From positions 1-64,000 of the forward strand of contig MGYJ01000005.1 of NCBI GenBank assembly GCA_001801685.1: a stretch of DNA of 64,000 bases. The letters are read 5' to 3'. The stretch comes from Gammaproteobacteria bacterium RIFCSPHIGHO2_12_FULL_63_22 (lineage in GTDB: Bacteria > Pseudomonadota > Gammaproteobacteria > Xanthomonadales > Xanthomonadaceae). A program made the translations under genes and the position numbers. Positions 8,755-18,313 of the stretch are shown here, piece by piece; the first letter of the stretch is position 1, and the number at the start of each line of letters is the position of its first letter. A model generated the notes under the pieces. It was not told the DNA's origin. It ran no database searches and saw only the letters and a list, made by a program, of their open reading frames with translations.

Positions 8755-9618
8755 GTGGCGGGCCCCCTGTCAGCGTCGCAAATGCAGCCCCTGCAGGCGC
8801 AGGTCGAGTCCGATGTCGATCGCGCACTGGCCGAGGACCTCGGCGATGGCGACGTCACTGCGTCGCTGCTGCCCGAAGTGGTCCAGCGCGGCTATGTCAT
8901 CGCCAAGGAATCGGCAGTCATCGCCGGCCGCCCCTGGTTCGACCTTTGCTTCAGCCGGCTGGACCCGGCGTGGCGCGTGCAATGGGCCGCCGCAGAGGGC
9001 GAGCGCGTCCACGCCCAGACGGTCGTCTGCCGTTTCGAGGGCAACTCCCGTGGGCTGGTCAGCGCCGAGCGTTGCGCCCTGAATTTCCTGCAGACGCTTT
9101 CCGCCACCGCGACGCGCACCGCTGAATTCGTCGCCGCAGTCGCCGGCACCGGCGCGCGAATCCTCGACACGCGCAAGACCCTGCCTGGCCTTCGCGCGGC
9201 GCAAAAATACGCCGTGCGCATCGGCGGTGGCAACAACCATCGCCTCGGCCTGTACGACGCGGTGATGCTGAAGGAAAACCATATCCTTGCCGCCGGCTCG
9301 CTCGCCGCCGCAGCGGCGATGGCCCGCGACAAGCACCCGCAGTTGCCGTTGATCATCGAAGTGGAATCGCTCGATGAATTGCGCCAGGCGCTCGGCACCG
9401 ATTGCACGCGAATACTCATTGATGATTTCTCGCTCGCGGACATGCGCGAAGCGGTGCGCATCGCTGCGGGAAAAGTCCCGCTGGAAGTGTCAGGCGGCGT
9501 GGACCTGCAACGAGTACGCGAGATCGCCCTGACCGGCGTGGATTGCATCTCGGTCGGCGCGCTTACCAAGCATGTTCACGCCGTCGATTTCTCGATGCGG
9601 CTGGGCGACCACGCCTGA
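8755..9618 (+). CDS. nadC: Nicotinate-nucleotide pyrophosphorylase (carboxylating)
   Basis: 287-residue quinolinate phosphoribosyltransferase that makes nicotinate mononucleotide from quinolinate and PRPP in NAD synthesis. Recognisable segments are LAEDLGDGDVTASLL, SAERCALNFLQTLS, ILDTRKTLPGLR, NNHRLGLYDAVMLKENH and the C-terminal EVSGGVDLQRV / ISVGALTKHV. The start could be GTG 8755 (used here) or ATG 8782; neither has a strong ribosome-binding site. Co-directional with the Trm112 gene, and it ends two bases from the converging FHA gene. Confidence 0.94.
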   Translation: MAGPLSASQMQPLQAQVESDVDRALAEDLGDGDVTASLLPEVVQRGYVIAKESAVIAGRPWFDLCFSRLDPAWRVQWAAAEGERVHAQTVVCRFEGNSRGLVSAERCALNFLQTLSATATRTAEFVAAVAGTGARILDTRKTLPGLRAAQKYAVRIGGGNNHRLGLYDAVMLKENHILAAGSLAAAAAMARDKHPQLPLIIEVESLDELRQALGTDCTRILIDDFSLADMREAVRIAAGKVPLEVSGGVDLQRVREIALTGVDCISVGALTKHVHAVDFSMRLGDHA

Positions 9619-9620
9619 GG

Positions 9621-10403
9621 CTAGCGCCTCAACACCAGCAGTATGATCACCGAAAGCGCGGACAGGGTCAGCAGGGCCAGCGCCCATATCTGCAACTTCT
9701 GCCCGAGCGTCAGGCCGGCCACCTTCGCAGGCGCTGAGGGCGCGGCGGCAGGCATTTCCATGCCCGGCGACACCAGCATGAAACGCACGGCATCGAGCCG
9801 AAGTTCATCACCCGGCTTGAGGAATCCCTGGCTGACACGCTTGTTGTTGATATAGGTGCCGTTGGCCGAATCGAGGTCTTCGACCGACAGGCCCTCCTGC
9901 GTCGGCTTGACCAACGCGTGCCGCCGCGACATTTCGTCGGCGGGCACGGAAATATCGCACTCGGCGGCGCGGCCGATGACCACCGGGCCGGTGATCGGGA
10001 ATACCTTGCCGAAGACCGCACCGGAAACGCCACGCAACAGGAACTTGGGCAGCGCCAGCCGGACGCGCGTGGCGTTGTCGTTGTTTTCGTCGGGATCGGC
10101 GGCGGAAAGCGCGCGCGCCTCCTCCACCACCACGTACCGGGCCGTCACTGGACCGATCGACAGCAGGTCGCCCGAGCGCAGGCCCATGATGTCGGTGACC
10201 GGCTTGCCATTCACCGCCACGGGCCCCGCCCCGGCGGGCACCTGGAGGTTGGCGCCGCTGCTGGTCAGGTGGATCACGCAGTGCACTGGCAGTATCCCTT
10301 CCAGGCGAAGCACGGCAGCGCTCTGCGCATCCGAACCGATGCGATTCACGCCCGGGTTCAGCAGCACCTGACCATGCTCGCCATTGGGAAACACCAGTTT
10401 CAT
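9621..10403 (-). CDS. Tandem FHA-domain, C-terminally anchored membrane protein
   Basis: 260 residues. The first forkhead-associated fold is about residues 5-95. The second, better one is about 125-205 and carries the phosphothreonine-binding motifs VVIGRAAECDI, SRRHALV and DSANGTYINNKRV. An Ala/Pro linker and a single C-terminal helix (LQIWALALLTLSALSVIILLV) would anchor it with the FHA domains in the cytoplasm. FHA domains bind phosphothreonine peptides; the partner is unknown, and no Ser/Thr kinase or type VI secretion gene is nearby. The start has a GGGAGGG ribosome-binding site. Confidence 0.85.
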   Translation of the reverse strand: MKLVFPNGEHGQVLLNPGVNRIGSDAQSAAVLRLEGILPVHCVIHLTSSGANLQVPAGAGPVAVNGKPVTDIMGLRSGDLLSIGPVTARYVVVEEARALSAADPDENNDNATRVRLALPKFLLRGVSGAVFGKVFPITGPVVIGRAAECDISVPADEMSRRHALVKPTQEGLSVEDLDSANGTYINNKRVSQGFLKPGDELRLDAVRFMLVSPGMEMPAAAPSAPAKVAGLTLGQKLQIWALALLTLSALSVIILLVLRR

Positions 10404-10531
10404 CTTTCGCCCTCCCGCGAAATTGCCGGACCGCCGTGGCGGATGGCAAGGGCTATCTTAACGGCCCGACGGACGAAAATCCGCGCGGCTGCCGACTTGA
10501 GCCAGCCTCGATGCAGCCCCACACTAGAAGG

Positions 10532-10855
10532 ATGAGTATTTCCCTGTTCGTCCTCCTTGCCTTGGCAGCTGCCATCGCGTTCTGGTTTTCGGGACGTGCC
10601 GCGGCCGAAAATGCCGCCGTGCATGGCCGTCGCGCTTGCAAGCATGCAGGCGTGCAATGGCTCGACCAGAGTGTCCACCAGGTTCGCGTGAGGCTGGGCC
10701 GCGATGCGCAGGGCCGGGTCCGCTGGCAGCGCCAGTACCGGTTTGAATATTCCGATGGCGGAGAGGACCGGCACGCCGGCCTCATCACCATGCTGGGCAG
10801 CGAGCTCGAAAGCCTGGTCGGCCCGATGCCACGCACCGTCGAGACGATCAACTGA
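10532..10855 (+). CDS. DUF3301 membrane-anchored protein
   Basis: 107 residues: an N-terminal transmembrane helix (SLFVLLALAAAIAFWF) followed by a small soluble domain. The domain has the DUF3301 pattern: RRACKHAGVQWLDQSVHQVR, then RVRWQRQYRFEYSDGGEDR, then a short C-terminal strand. Function unknown for the whole family. The ATG is chosen from the hydrophobic start; an AGAAGG sits immediately upstream but very close, and ATG 10511 is an alternative. Lies between the divergent FHA gene and convergent sspB. Confidence 0.8.
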   Translation: MSISLFVLLALAAAIAFWFSGRAAAENAAVHGRRACKHAGVQWLDQSVHQVRVRLGRDAQGRVRWQRQYRFEYSDGGEDRHAGLITMLGSELESLVGPMPRTVETIN

Positions 10856-10878
10856 AACCCGGCTCGCTGAAGCCAGGC

Positions 10879-11295
10879 TCACTTGACCACGCGCAGGTGG
10901 CCGCCCCGCTTCGGGCCGTCGTCTGGCGGCTCGGGGCTTGAATCGGGTTCATCGGCAGGCAGGGTCCCGCCGTCTTCGGGCAACATCATTCCCTGCCCCG
11001 TCTCCTGCGCGTAGATCGCGAGGATCGCGGACATGGGCACCACCACCGATTGGCTGACGCCGCCGAAGCGCGCCTTGAAGCGCACGTCGCGATTGCCCAG
11101 GTCCAGGTTGGCGACGGCGCGCGCGGCAATGTTGAGCACGACGCGACCTTCCTTCACCGTGGATGCCGGCACCTGTACGCCTTCGCGCGTGGCGTCGACC
11201 AGCAGGTGCGGGGTCATGGAGTTGTCGCCGATCCACTGGTACAGCGCCCGCAGCAGGTACGGGCGATTGGATGTCATCGGTGTTGCGTCACTCAC
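10879..11295 (-). CDS. sspB: ClpXP protease specificity-enhancing factor SspB
   Basis: 138-residue adaptor that delivers ssrA-tagged proteins to ClpXP. The folded domain (about residues 1-105, SNRPYLLRALYQWI, HLLVDATREGVQVP, RFGGVSQSVVVP) is followed by an acidic, Pro-rich linker. A basic ClpX-binding tail ends in GGHLRVVK, matching the family's C-terminal XB motif. ATG 11295 overlaps the sspA stop (ATGA). Confidence 0.95.
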   Translation of the reverse strand: MSDATPMTSNRPYLLRALYQWIGDNSMTPHLLVDATREGVQVPASTVKEGRVVLNIAARAVANLDLGNRDVRFKARFGGVSQSVVVPMSAILAIYAQETGQGMMLPEDGGTLPADEPDSSPEPPDDGPKRGGHLRVVK

Positions 11296-11927
11296 GCAGG
11301 CAACTCGCGAAGCAGTTTTTCTTCCGGCGTCAGGCTGCGCAGGAAGCCGGGGTTCCGGAAAATTCGCAGGCCATAGTCTTCAATCACCTTCGCCTCCTTG
11401 GGCAACACGATGCCCAGCGTCGGCAGGCGGAACACGATCGGCGCGACTGCACAGTCCGCCAGGCTCATCTCGGAATTCAGGAAGAAGCGCGCGGCCTTGA
11501 ATACCGGCAGCGAACCGATCAGCAATTCCTGCAGCCGCTTCCGGCCGGCCTCGGCCGCGGCGCGACTGCCGGACTGGATGGCCTGCACTTGCGGCACCCA
11601 CTCCCGTTCGACGGTCAGCATCGCCAGGCGCAAGCGTGCGCGAGAGAGCGGATCAACAGGCATCAATGGCGGATGTGGATAGCGCTCGTCCAGGTATTCA
11701 CTCACCACCGATGCCGCGTAAAGCACGAGGTCGCGATCGACCAGCGTCGGCACCGAATGATAGGGATTGAGGTCGAGCAGGTCTTCGGGCGGATTGGCCG
11801 TGTCAACGGGGACCAATTCGTAACTCACGCCCTTCGCTGCCAACACCAGGCGCACCCGGTGGCAGACGACACAATCAGGCGAGGAGAACAGCGTCAATGC
11901 GTTGCGGATACGCGGACTAGCGGCCAT
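11292..11927 (-). CDS. sspA: Stringent starvation protein A (GST fold)
   Basis: 211-residue glutathione-S-transferase-fold protein. The thioredoxin-like N-terminal half has TLFSSPDCVVCHRVRL and NPYHSVPTLVDRDLVLY; the helical C-terminal half follows. SspA binds RNA polymerase in E. coli and acts in stationary phase and acid tolerance, without GST activity. ATG 11927 is preferred over GTG 11936 because GAGGTG lies at good distance from it. Follows petABC on the same strand, the common proteobacterial order, and overlaps sspB by four bases. Confidence 0.93.
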   Translation of the reverse strand: MAASPRIRNALTLFSSPDCVVCHRVRLVLAAKGVSYELVPVDTANPPEDLLDLNPYHSVPTLVDRDLVLYAASVVSEYLDERYPHPPLMPVDPLSRARLRLAMLTVEREWVPQVQAIQSGSRAAAEAGRKRLQELLIGSLPVFKAARFFLNSEMSLADCAVAPIVFRLPTLGIVLPKEAKVIEDYGLRIFRNPGFLRSLTPEEKLLRELPA

Positions 11928-11982
11928 CAAGGGCACCTCGAGGGGACACCGCGGCCCCCTGCCGTGGATTGTCCAAGCCCTA

Positions 11983-12032
11983 CCCTGCCGAAACGGCAGG
12001 GATTCCGCAAGGCCTCCGGCGCGTGCGCCGGA
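11983..12032 (-). terminator. Tandem hairpins between petC and sspA
   Basis: Two perfect 8-bp stems lie back to back. 12015-12022 pairs with 12025-12032 (2-base loop), and 11983-11990 pairs with 11994-12001 (3-base loop). They start 10 bases past the petC stop. Neither has a T-tract, so they may attenuate read-through or protect the pet mRNA 3' end rather than terminate fully. Confidence 0.4.
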
Positions 12033-12041
12033 AAGCGTGAC

Positions 12042-12842
12042 TCAGTGCACGTCGCGCCAGTACTCAACTTTCAGCAAGTAGGCCAAGAACGTAAGGAAGG
12101 CCAGGAACAGGACGACCCACACGCCCATCGACTCGCGCTTCACGGCGGAAGGCTCGCCAACATACGCAAGGAAAGTACTCAGGTCGCGGGCGACGCGATC
12201 GTACTGCTCCGCGTCCATGCTGCCCTTCTGCGCATCGGGAATGACGAAGCCCTTGATGCACTGGCCGCCGACTTCACCCGCATGGCAGGCCTCTTCCTCG
12301 CCATTCGCGCCCTTGCGCTTCGGCTCGAGCACCGGGTGCTGCATGCCCTGCATTTCCCAGAGCACGTGCGGCATCGATGCGCCCGGGAACACGGTGTTGT
12401 TCCAGCCCATCGGACGCGACTCGTCCACGTAGAAGGACTTCAGGTAGTTGTAGATCCAGTCGGCACCCTCGGCCTTGGTGCGCGCAACCACGCTCAGGTC
12501 CGGCGGAGCCTTGCCCAGCCAGGCGGTCGCGTTGGCCGCGTCCATGCCCGTGTCGATGGTTTCGCCAATCTTGGCGTCGGTGAAGATCAGGTTCTGCTCG
12601 ACCTGTTCCTTGGTCAGGCCCAGGTCCTCGCCCATGCGCGAGTAGCGCTGGTAGCTCAGCGAATGGCAGCTCGAGCAGTAGTTCATGTACAGGCTGGCGC
12701 CGCGTTGCAGCGCTGCCTTGTCGGTCAGGTCGATCTGCGCCGATTCCATGGCGCCGCCTTCGGACGACGCCAGGGAAATCCCCGGCAGCAGGAGCAGCGC
12801 CAGCGCGAGGGATTTCATGAGGTGGGAACGAAGCTTAGTCAT
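12042..12842 (-). CDS. petC: Ubiquinol-cytochrome c reductase, cytochrome c1
   Basis: 266-residue heme c subunit of the bc1 complex. A signal peptide (to about residue 25) is followed by the heme-binding CSSCH (C56, C59, H60). PGASMPHVLWEM contains a candidate axial Met. A C-terminal anchor helix (VWVVLFLAFLTFLAYLL) ends in EYWRDVH. The periplasmic domain carries an extra Cys pair nine residues apart (ACHAGEVGGQC), possibly a disulfide. The start overlaps petB by 8 bases. Confidence 0.95.
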   Translation of the reverse strand: MTKLRSHLMKSLALALLLLPGISLASSEGGAMESAQIDLTDKAALQRGASLYMNYCSSCHSLSYQRYSRMGEDLGLTKEQVEQNLIFTDAKIGETIDTGMDAANATAWLGKAPPDLSVVARTKAEGADWIYNYLKSFYVDESRPMGWNNTVFPGASMPHVLWEMQGMQHPVLEPKRKGANGEEEACHAGEVGGQCIKGFVIPDAQKGSMDAEQYDRVARDLSTFLAYVGEPSAVKRESMGVWVVLFLAFLTFLAYLLKVEYWRDVH

Positions 12843-14079
12843 GCATGGTCACTCGCTCAGGCACCGGCTTGAACGTGCCGAGGCGCGTCCAGATCGGCAT
12901 GGTGATGAAGAAAGCGAAGTAGAAGAAGGTCAGGCCGCGAGCAACCCAGGTCTGCGTCGTGCTGCCGGCCTGCATGCCCAGCCAGCCGAGCACCACGAAG
13001 GCGATGACGAACAGCGCAACCATCACCTTGGAGATCATGCTGCGGTAGCGGATGGACTTGACCGGACTGCGATCGAGCCAGGGCAGCAGGAACAGGATCA
13101 TCACCGCGCCGCCCATCGTCATCACGCCGAACAGCTTGTCCGGAACCGCGCGGAGCATCGCGTAGTACGGCGTGAAGTACCAGACCGGCTTGATGTGCAG
13201 CGGCGTGACCATCGGGTTGGCCTGCACGAAGTTGTCGTGTTCCAGGAACAATCCGCCGAAGGTCGGCACGAAGAACAGGATGAACGCAGCGATGGTCAGG
13301 AAGAAACCGGCGCCGAACAAATCCTTCACCGTGTAGTACGGGTGGAAGGGGATGCCGTCCTTCGGAATCTTGGTAGCCGGGTCCTTGAGCTTCTTGATGT
13401 CCACGCCGTCGGGGTTGTTGGAACCGACTTCGTGCAGTGCGCCCAGGTGCAGCACGACCAGCAGCAGGATCACCAGCGGCAGCGCGATCACGTGCAGCGC
13501 GAAGAAGCGGTTCAGCGTCGCGTCGGACACCAGGTAGTCGCCGCGGATCCATTCGGTGAGCTCGGTGCCCACGAATGGAATGGCGCCGAACAGGTTGATG
13601 ATCACCTGCGCACCCCAGTAGCTCATCTGGCCCCACGGCAGCACGTAGCCCATGAAGGCCTCGGCCATCAGGGTCAGGAAGATCAGCATGCCGAGGATCC
13701 AGACCAGTTCGCGCGGCTTCTGGTGCGATCCGTAGATCAGTGCACGGAACATGTGCAGGTAGATCACCACGAAGAACAGCGATGCGCCGGTCGAGTGCAT
13801 GTAGCGGATCAGCCAGCCGCCGGACACGTCACGCATGATGTATTCGACCGAGGCGAAGGCCTCCAGCGCGCTCGGCTTGTAGTGCATCGTCAGGAAGATG
13901 CCGGTGACGATCTGGTTGACCAGCACCAGCATCGACAATGCGCCGAAGTAGTACCAGAGGTTGAAATTCTTCGGTGCGTAGTACTCGGACATGTGCTTGC
14001 GGTAAACCGGCATAAGGCCGGGCGCGCGCTCATTGATCCAGGCCATGCCGCCGTTGACGGCGCGTTCGATGAGGTTCAT
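12835..14079 (-). CDS. petB: Ubiquinol-cytochrome c reductase, cytochrome b
   Basis: 414-residue core of the bc1 complex with eight expected helices. The heme-ligand His residues are in MHYKPSALEAF / RYMHSTGASLFF and RFFALHVIALPLV / VVLHLGALHE. The quinol-oxidation loop (LPWGQMSYWGAQV) is intact, but the C-terminal-half loop carries no classic PEWY at the expected place: HIKPVWYFTPYYAML reads PVWY. Its ATG shares a base with the petA stop (TGATG). Confidence 0.95.
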   Translation of the reverse strand: MNLIERAVNGGMAWINERAPGLMPVYRKHMSEYYAPKNFNLWYYFGALSMLVLVNQIVTGIFLTMHYKPSALEAFASVEYIMRDVSGGWLIRYMHSTGASLFFVVIYLHMFRALIYGSHQKPRELVWILGMLIFLTLMAEAFMGYVLPWGQMSYWGAQVIINLFGAIPFVGTELTEWIRGDYLVSDATLNRFFALHVIALPLVILLLVVLHLGALHEVGSNNPDGVDIKKLKDPATKIPKDGIPFHPYYTVKDLFGAGFFLTIAAFILFFVPTFGGLFLEHDNFVQANPMVTPLHIKPVWYFTPYYAMLRAVPDKLFGVMTMGGAVMILFLLPWLDRSPVKSIRYRSMISKVMVALFVIAFVVLGWLGMQAGSTTQTWVARGLTFFYFAFFITMPIWTRLGTFKPVPERVTMHD

Positions 14080-14684
14080 CAGGCGGCTCCCTTCGGCGCA
14101 ACGCCAATGACCAGGTGGGTGTCGTTGACGAAGTGGTACGGCGGCACTTCAAGGTTGGATGGCGCCGGTACGCCCTGGTACACGCGGCCAGCCAGGTCGA
14201 AGCGCGACTGGTGGCACGGGCAATAGAAACCACCTTGCCATTTCGAGTCGAAGGGCTGCGGCAACATTTCCGGAACGTAGCCAGGTACACAACCCAGATG
14301 CGTGCAGATGCCGACGATGACGGCGATGTCGGGCTTGATCGCGCGCGCTTCGTTCTTGGCGAAGGCCGGGGTCTGGTCGGGGTTGTCCGACTTCGGGTCG
14401 CGCAGGTTGCCGTCCAGTGTGGCGAGCGCCTTCAGTTGTTCCGGCGTGCGCTTGAAGATCCAGACGGGCTTGCCGCGCCACTGCACGATCATGCGCATGC
14501 CCGGCTCGTTTTCGAGCTTGGCGATATCCACATCCACCGGGGCGCCGGCGACTTCCGCGCGGGCACTGGGCTTCCAGGACGTGATGAAGGGAACTGCCGC
14601 GAATCCGACGCCAACCGCGCCGACGACGGCCGTGGTGGCCGTCAGGAAGCGGCGGCGGCCCGAGTGAACTTCATCGTTAGCCAT
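14079..14684 (-). CDS. petA: Ubiquinol-cytochrome c reductase, Rieske Fe-S subunit
   Basis: 201-residue Rieske protein. The twin-arginine-type N-terminus (GRRRFLTATTAVVG) doubles as membrane anchor. The [2Fe-2S] site has both boxes, CTHLGC and CPCHQSRFD, and the PxxL-like C-terminal region APSNLEVPPYHF follows. First gene of petABC; an SD-like GGAGAG precedes ATG 14684. It takes electrons from ubiquinol at the Qo site and passes them to cytochrome c1 in the periplasm. Confidence 0.95.
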   Translation of the reverse strand: MANDEVHSGRRRFLTATTAVVGAVGVGFAAVPFITSWKPSARAEVAGAPVDVDIAKLENEPGMRMIVQWRGKPVWIFKRTPEQLKALATLDGNLRDPKSDNPDQTPAFAKNEARAIKPDIAVIVGICTHLGCVPGYVPEMLPQPFDSKWQGGFYCPCHQSRFDLAGRVYQGVPAPSNLEVPPYHFVNDTHLVIGVAPKGAA

Positions 14685-14751
14685 CCGGCTCTCCGAGACT
14701 TGCTGTGTTGATTAGGGCTGGAGGACGACCCCGTCCGTCCAAAGACCGCCA

Positions 14752-14781
14752 ATTGTAGCGGATGGGCTTGGTCTCGAACAA
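14752..14781 (-). promoter_or_regulatory. Predicted promoter of petABC
   Basis: On the minus strand TTGTTC (14781-14776), an 18-base spacer, then TACAAT (14757-14752). The -10 lies 67 bases before the petA start. The -35 is weak. Confidence 0.4.
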
Positions 14782-14841
14782 CGGCGCAGGTGCGTTTGCC
14801 GGCAATCGGCCCGGGGCGTCGGCCCGAAGGACAGCCTCGGA

Positions 14842-15756
14842 TCAGTTATTGGCCAGGGCGCTGCGGTAGCGATCGGCGAGCTGGCCCACGCGCTGCACAT
14901 AGCGCTGGGTTTCCGAATACGGGGGCACGCCGCCGTTGCGGTCGACCGCGCCCTCGCCGGCGTTGTACGCCGCGGCGACCAGGGTCAGGTTGGAGCTGTA
15001 GCGCTTCATCAGCCAGGCCAGGTATTTAACGCCGCCGCTGATGTTCTGTGCTGGATCGAACGGATCCGACACGCCAAAACGCGAGGCCGTGGCCGGAATC
15101 AATTGCATCAGGCCCTGGGCGCCGGCATGTGAAATGGCGTTCGGCCGGTACGCGGATTCGGCATGGATGATGGCCCGGACGATGTATTCGTCCACGCCGA
15201 ACCGGCTTGCCGCGTCACGAATCTCGCTGCTGTAGGCCGAGGTGTTTAGCCGGACCGAGCCAAAGTTCACGTTGGCCATCAGGCCGCAGGCGTAGCAGGT
15301 TTCCACATAGCTGAAGAGCAACTTGGACTGTGCCGCGCCGCGCGGGCGCACATTCGTATAGTGGGTGACGCCGTCGCGCTCGAAGCGATAGACCGCGCCG
15401 CGAAGGACCCGGGTTCCCCCGCCCGCCTTCGGCGCCTTGGCAGGCGCGGCCGCATCCGAAGTACTGAACACCACTTGCTTGGTGGCGCCGGCAGAAGCGG
15501 CTGTCGTGGACGCGCCGGTATCGACGGCAGGTGTCGCGACCGGTACGGGTTTGGCCGGCGGGGCCTTGCTGGCCGACGACCTGGAAACGCGGCCGGCGCC
15601 AGCGCCGGTGGACATGGCCTTGCACACCGCATTGCTGACGCGCTTGCTGCTGTAGTTGGGGATTCCGTCAGCACCCACGCAGCGATAAAGCGTACCCGCC
15701 GCCGCGGGTGCGGCGAACATCAGTCCCGTCAGCATCAGTACAGCTAGCTTCCCCAT
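14842..15756 (-). CDS. Secreted lytic transglycosylase (DUF4124 + SLT)
   Basis: 304-residue periplasmic peptidoglycan-cleaving enzyme. A signal peptide (about 1-20) leads into a DUF4124-like segment ([17 protein letters not shown]). A low-complexity Ala/Pro linker follows, then a C-terminal SLT goslin-type domain (about 185-300). The catalytic Glu sits in [27 protein letters not shown] and [12 protein letters not shown] are the other family blocks. It would cut the MurNAc-GlcNAc bond, forming 1,6-anhydro ends. A second [16 protein letters not shown] block in the linker resembles a second DUF4124. Divergent from miaB. Confidence 0.9.
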   Translation of the reverse strand: MGKLAVLMLTGLMFAAPAAAGTLYRCVGADGIPNYSSKRVSNAVCKAMSTGAGAGRVSRSSASKAPPAKPVPVATPAVDTGASTTAASAGATKQVVFSTSDAAAPAKAPKAGGGTRVLRGAVYRFERDGVTHYTNVRPRGAAQSKLLFSYVETCYACGLMANVNFGSVRLNTSAYSSEIRDAASRFGVDEYIVRAIIHAESAYRPNAISHAGAQGLMQLIPATASRFGVSDPFDPAQNISGGVKYLAWLMKRYSSNLTLVAAAYNAGEGAVDRNGGVPPYSETQRYVQRVGQLADRYRSALANN

Positions 15757-15834
15757 GGCCGGAGTCTCCCCCCTTCCTTCATAAATTCCAAGTACTTAGG
15801 TCACGAAATTGTGGCCCCGGCCGGGCCCGGACCC

Positions 15835-15840
15835 TACAAT
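15835..15840 (+). promoter_or_regulatory. Putative -10 box for miaB
   Basis: TACAAT 30 bases before the miaB ATG. The nearest TTG-type -35 (TTGTGG) is 20 bases upstream, longer than optimal. Confidence 0.35.
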
Positions 15841-15869
15841 GGCGACTTATCCCGACCGGAATAAGCGCC

Positions 15870-17279
15870 ATGACCGGGAAACCCGTCGTTTCCAACCCGC
15901 CCGAGGCGGGGACCGCAACCGTTGCCCGCGCAACGGCCGGCAAGCTGTATATCAAGACCCAGGGTTGCCAGATGAACGTGTACGACTCGGCCCGCATGGC
16001 CGACGTGCTGGCGGCCGAGCACGGCCTGGAACTGACCCAGGACGAGACCGAAGCCGACGTCATCCTGATCAACACCTGTTCGATCCGCGAGAAGGCCCAG
16101 GAAAAAGTCTTCTCGCAACTGGGCCGCTGGAAGTCGCTGAAGGCCGGCCGCGAGTCGGTGATCATCGGCGTCGGCGGCTGCGTCGCCTCGCAGGAAGGCG
16201 AGTCGCTGTTGAAGCGCGCCCCCTACGTGGACCTGGTGTTCGGCCCGCAGACCCTGCATCGCCTGCCCGACATGATCGAGGCACGGCGCAGTTCCGGAAA
16301 GGCGCAGGTGGACGTGAGTTTCCCGGAGATCGAAAAGTTCGATCGCCTGCCGGAACCGCGCGCGGAAGGACCAACCGCCTTCGTGTCGATCATGGAAGGC
16401 TGTTCGAAGTATTGCTCGTTCTGCGTGGTGCCCTATACGCGTGGCGAGGAAGTGTCGCGACCGTTTGACGACGTGCTTGTAGAGGTTGCGCAACTGGCGG
16501 CGCAGGGCGTGCGCGAAGTGAACCTGCTGGGCCAGAACGTCAACGCCTATCGTGGCGCGATGTTCGAGTCGGACGAATTCGCCGACCTCGCCCTGCTGAT
16601 CCGCGCCATCGCGCGCATCCAGGGCATCGGCCGCATCCGCTACACCACCTCGCACCCGCTGGAATTCAGCGACTCGCTGATCGAGGCGCATCGCGACGTG
16701 CCGGAATTGGCCAGCTACCTGCACCTGCCCGTGCAGTCGGGCTCCGATCGCATCCTGCAGGCCATGAAGCGCAACCACACCGCGATCGAGTACAAGGCCA
16801 AGCTGCGCCGCTTGCGCGAGGCCAAACCCGGCATCTGCATCAGTTCCGATTTCATCGTCGGCTTCCCGGGCGAAACCGACCAGGACTTCGAGGCAACGAT
16901 GAAGCTCATCGCCGACGTCGGCTTCGACCAGAGTTTTTCCTTCATCTACTCGCGCCGCCCAGGCACGCCTGCCGCCAGCCTGCCCGACGACACGACGGAC
17001 ACAACGAAGTCGGAGCGACTCAAGCGCTTGCAGGCGGTGCTGAACCAGAATGCGCGCGACATCGCGCAGGCCATGGTTGGCACCGTGCAACGCGTGCTGG
17101 TGGAGAAGACCAGCACGCGCGATCCAGGCGAATTCACCGGCCGCACGGAAAACATGCGCTACGTCAATTTTGCCGGCCATCCGCGGATGATCGGACAATT
17201 CGTGGACGTGCTGATTACCGAGGTGATGGCCAACTCGCTGCGCGGACGCGTGCAGGTTGCCGACGAAGTCGCGGCTTGA
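15870..17279 (+). CDS. miaB: tRNA-2-methylthio-N6-isopentenyladenosine synthase MiaB
   Basis: 469-residue radical-SAM methylthiotransferase that modifies A37 of tRNAs reading UNN codons. The N-terminal UPF0004 domain holds three Fe-S cysteines ([24 protein letters not shown]). The radical-SAM CxxxCxxC is CSKYCSFC, and a C-terminal TRAM domain ends near RVQVADE. The frame is open upstream, but ATG 15870 gives the family N-terminus. Head of the miaB-phoH-ybeY-corC cluster; as a two-cluster enzyme it is a client of the Suf system encoded at 45-50 kb. Confidence 0.96.
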   Translation: MTGKPVVSNPPEAGTATVARATAGKLYIKTQGCQMNVYDSARMADVLAAEHGLELTQDETEADVILINTCSIREKAQEKVFSQLGRWKSLKAGRESVIIGVGGCVASQEGESLLKRAPYVDLVFGPQTLHRLPDMIEARRSSGKAQVDVSFPEIEKFDRLPEPRAEGPTAFVSIMEGCSKYCSFCVVPYTRGEEVSRPFDDVLVEVAQLAAQGVREVNLLGQNVNAYRGAMFESDEFADLALLIRAIARIQGIGRIRYTTSHPLEFSDSLIEAHRDVPELASYLHLPVQSGSDRILQAMKRNHTAIEYKAKLRRLREAKPGICISSDFIVGFPGETDQDFEATMKLIADVGFDQSFSFIYSRRPGTPAASLPDDTTDTTKSERLKRLQAVLNQNARDIAQAMVGTVQRVLVEKTSTRDPGEFTGRTENMRYVNFAGHPRMIGQFVDVLITEVMANSLRGRVQVADEVAA

Positions 17280-17309
17280 ATCCAGCGCAATGATGAGCAT
17301 GCCGACTCG

Positions 17310-18299
17310 ATGAGCACGCCGACGATCCATCGCGACTTCACCCTGCAACCCGACGATGCGGAACGCCTGGCCAACCTGGCCGGGCCGTTCGACGAACACC
17401 TGCGGCAGATCGAGTCGCGCCTGGGCGTGGAAATCGCCAACCGCGCCAATGTATTCCGCGTCACCGGCGCGGACGAAGCGGCGCGTTCCACCGAAAGCCT
17501 ATTGCGCAGCTTGTACGAAGACGCCGGCTCCGAACCGCTCGACCCGCAGAAGATCCACTTGCGCATGAACGCCGCCAACGTGGCGCGCCTGCGCGACGCG
17601 AAGCGCGACGACTACGAGCCCCAGGAAATCAGCATCAAGGTCAAGCGCGGCTACGTGAAGGGCCGCGGCGACAATCAGGTGAAGTACCTGCACGCCATCG
17701 CCACGCACGACATCAACTTCGGCATCGGCCCCGCCGGCACGGGCAAGACCTTCCTGGCGGTCGCCAGCGCGGTCGAGGCCTTGAACGAATCGCGCGTGCA
17801 GCGCCTGCTGCTGGTGCGGCCCGCGGTGGAGGCTGGCGAAAAACTCGGCTTCCTGCCGGGCGATCTGTCGCAAAAGGTCGATCCCTACCTGCGCCCGCTC
17901 TACGACGCCCTGTTCGAAATGCTCGGCGTCGAGAAAGTGGCCAAGCTGATCGAACGCCAGGTCATCGAGATCGCCCCGTTGGCCTATATGCGCGGCCGCA
18001 CGCTGAACGATGCCTACGTCATCCTGGACGAGGCGCAGAACACCACCATCGAGCAGATGAAAATGTTCCTGACCCGCATCGGTTATGGCTCGACCGCCGT
18101 CATCACCGGCGACCTGTCCCAGGTGGACCTGCCCAAGCACCAGAAGTCGGGCCTGAACGATGCCCTGGATGTCTTGCGTGGGGTGGCCGGCATCAGCTTC
18201 ACCTTCTTCACCGCCCGGGACGTGGTCCGCCACCCGCTGGTGGCCCGGATCGTCGAGGCCTACGACGCACGCGATGGTCGCCTGGACCACGAAAGCTGA
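17310..18299 (+). CDS. ybeZ: PhoH family protein (YbeZ)
   Basis: 329-residue PhoH-like P-loop NTPase. Walker A is GPAGTGKT, Walker B is VILDEAQN, and [11 protein letters not shown] follows. An N-terminal KH-like region lies at about 10-75. YbeZ works with YbeY in rRNA/ribosome quality control in E. coli. It starts 30 bases after miaB and ends 14 bases before ybeY. Confidence 0.94.
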   Translation: MSTPTIHRDFTLQPDDAERLANLAGPFDEHLRQIESRLGVEIANRANVFRVTGADEAARSTESLLRSLYEDAGSEPLDPQKIHLRMNAANVARLRDAKRDDYEPQEISIKVKRGYVKGRGDNQVKYLHAIATHDINFGIGPAGTGKTFLAVASAVEALNESRVQRLLLVRPAVEAGEKLGFLPGDLSQKVDPYLRPLYDALFEMLGVEKVAKLIERQVIEIAPLAYMRGRTLNDAYVILDEAQNTTIEQMKMFLTRIGYGSTAVITGDLSQVDLPKHQKSGLNDALDVLRGVAGISFTFFTARDVVRHPLVARIVEAYDARDGRLDHES

Positions 18300-18313
18300 C
18301 GTAGAATCGACCC

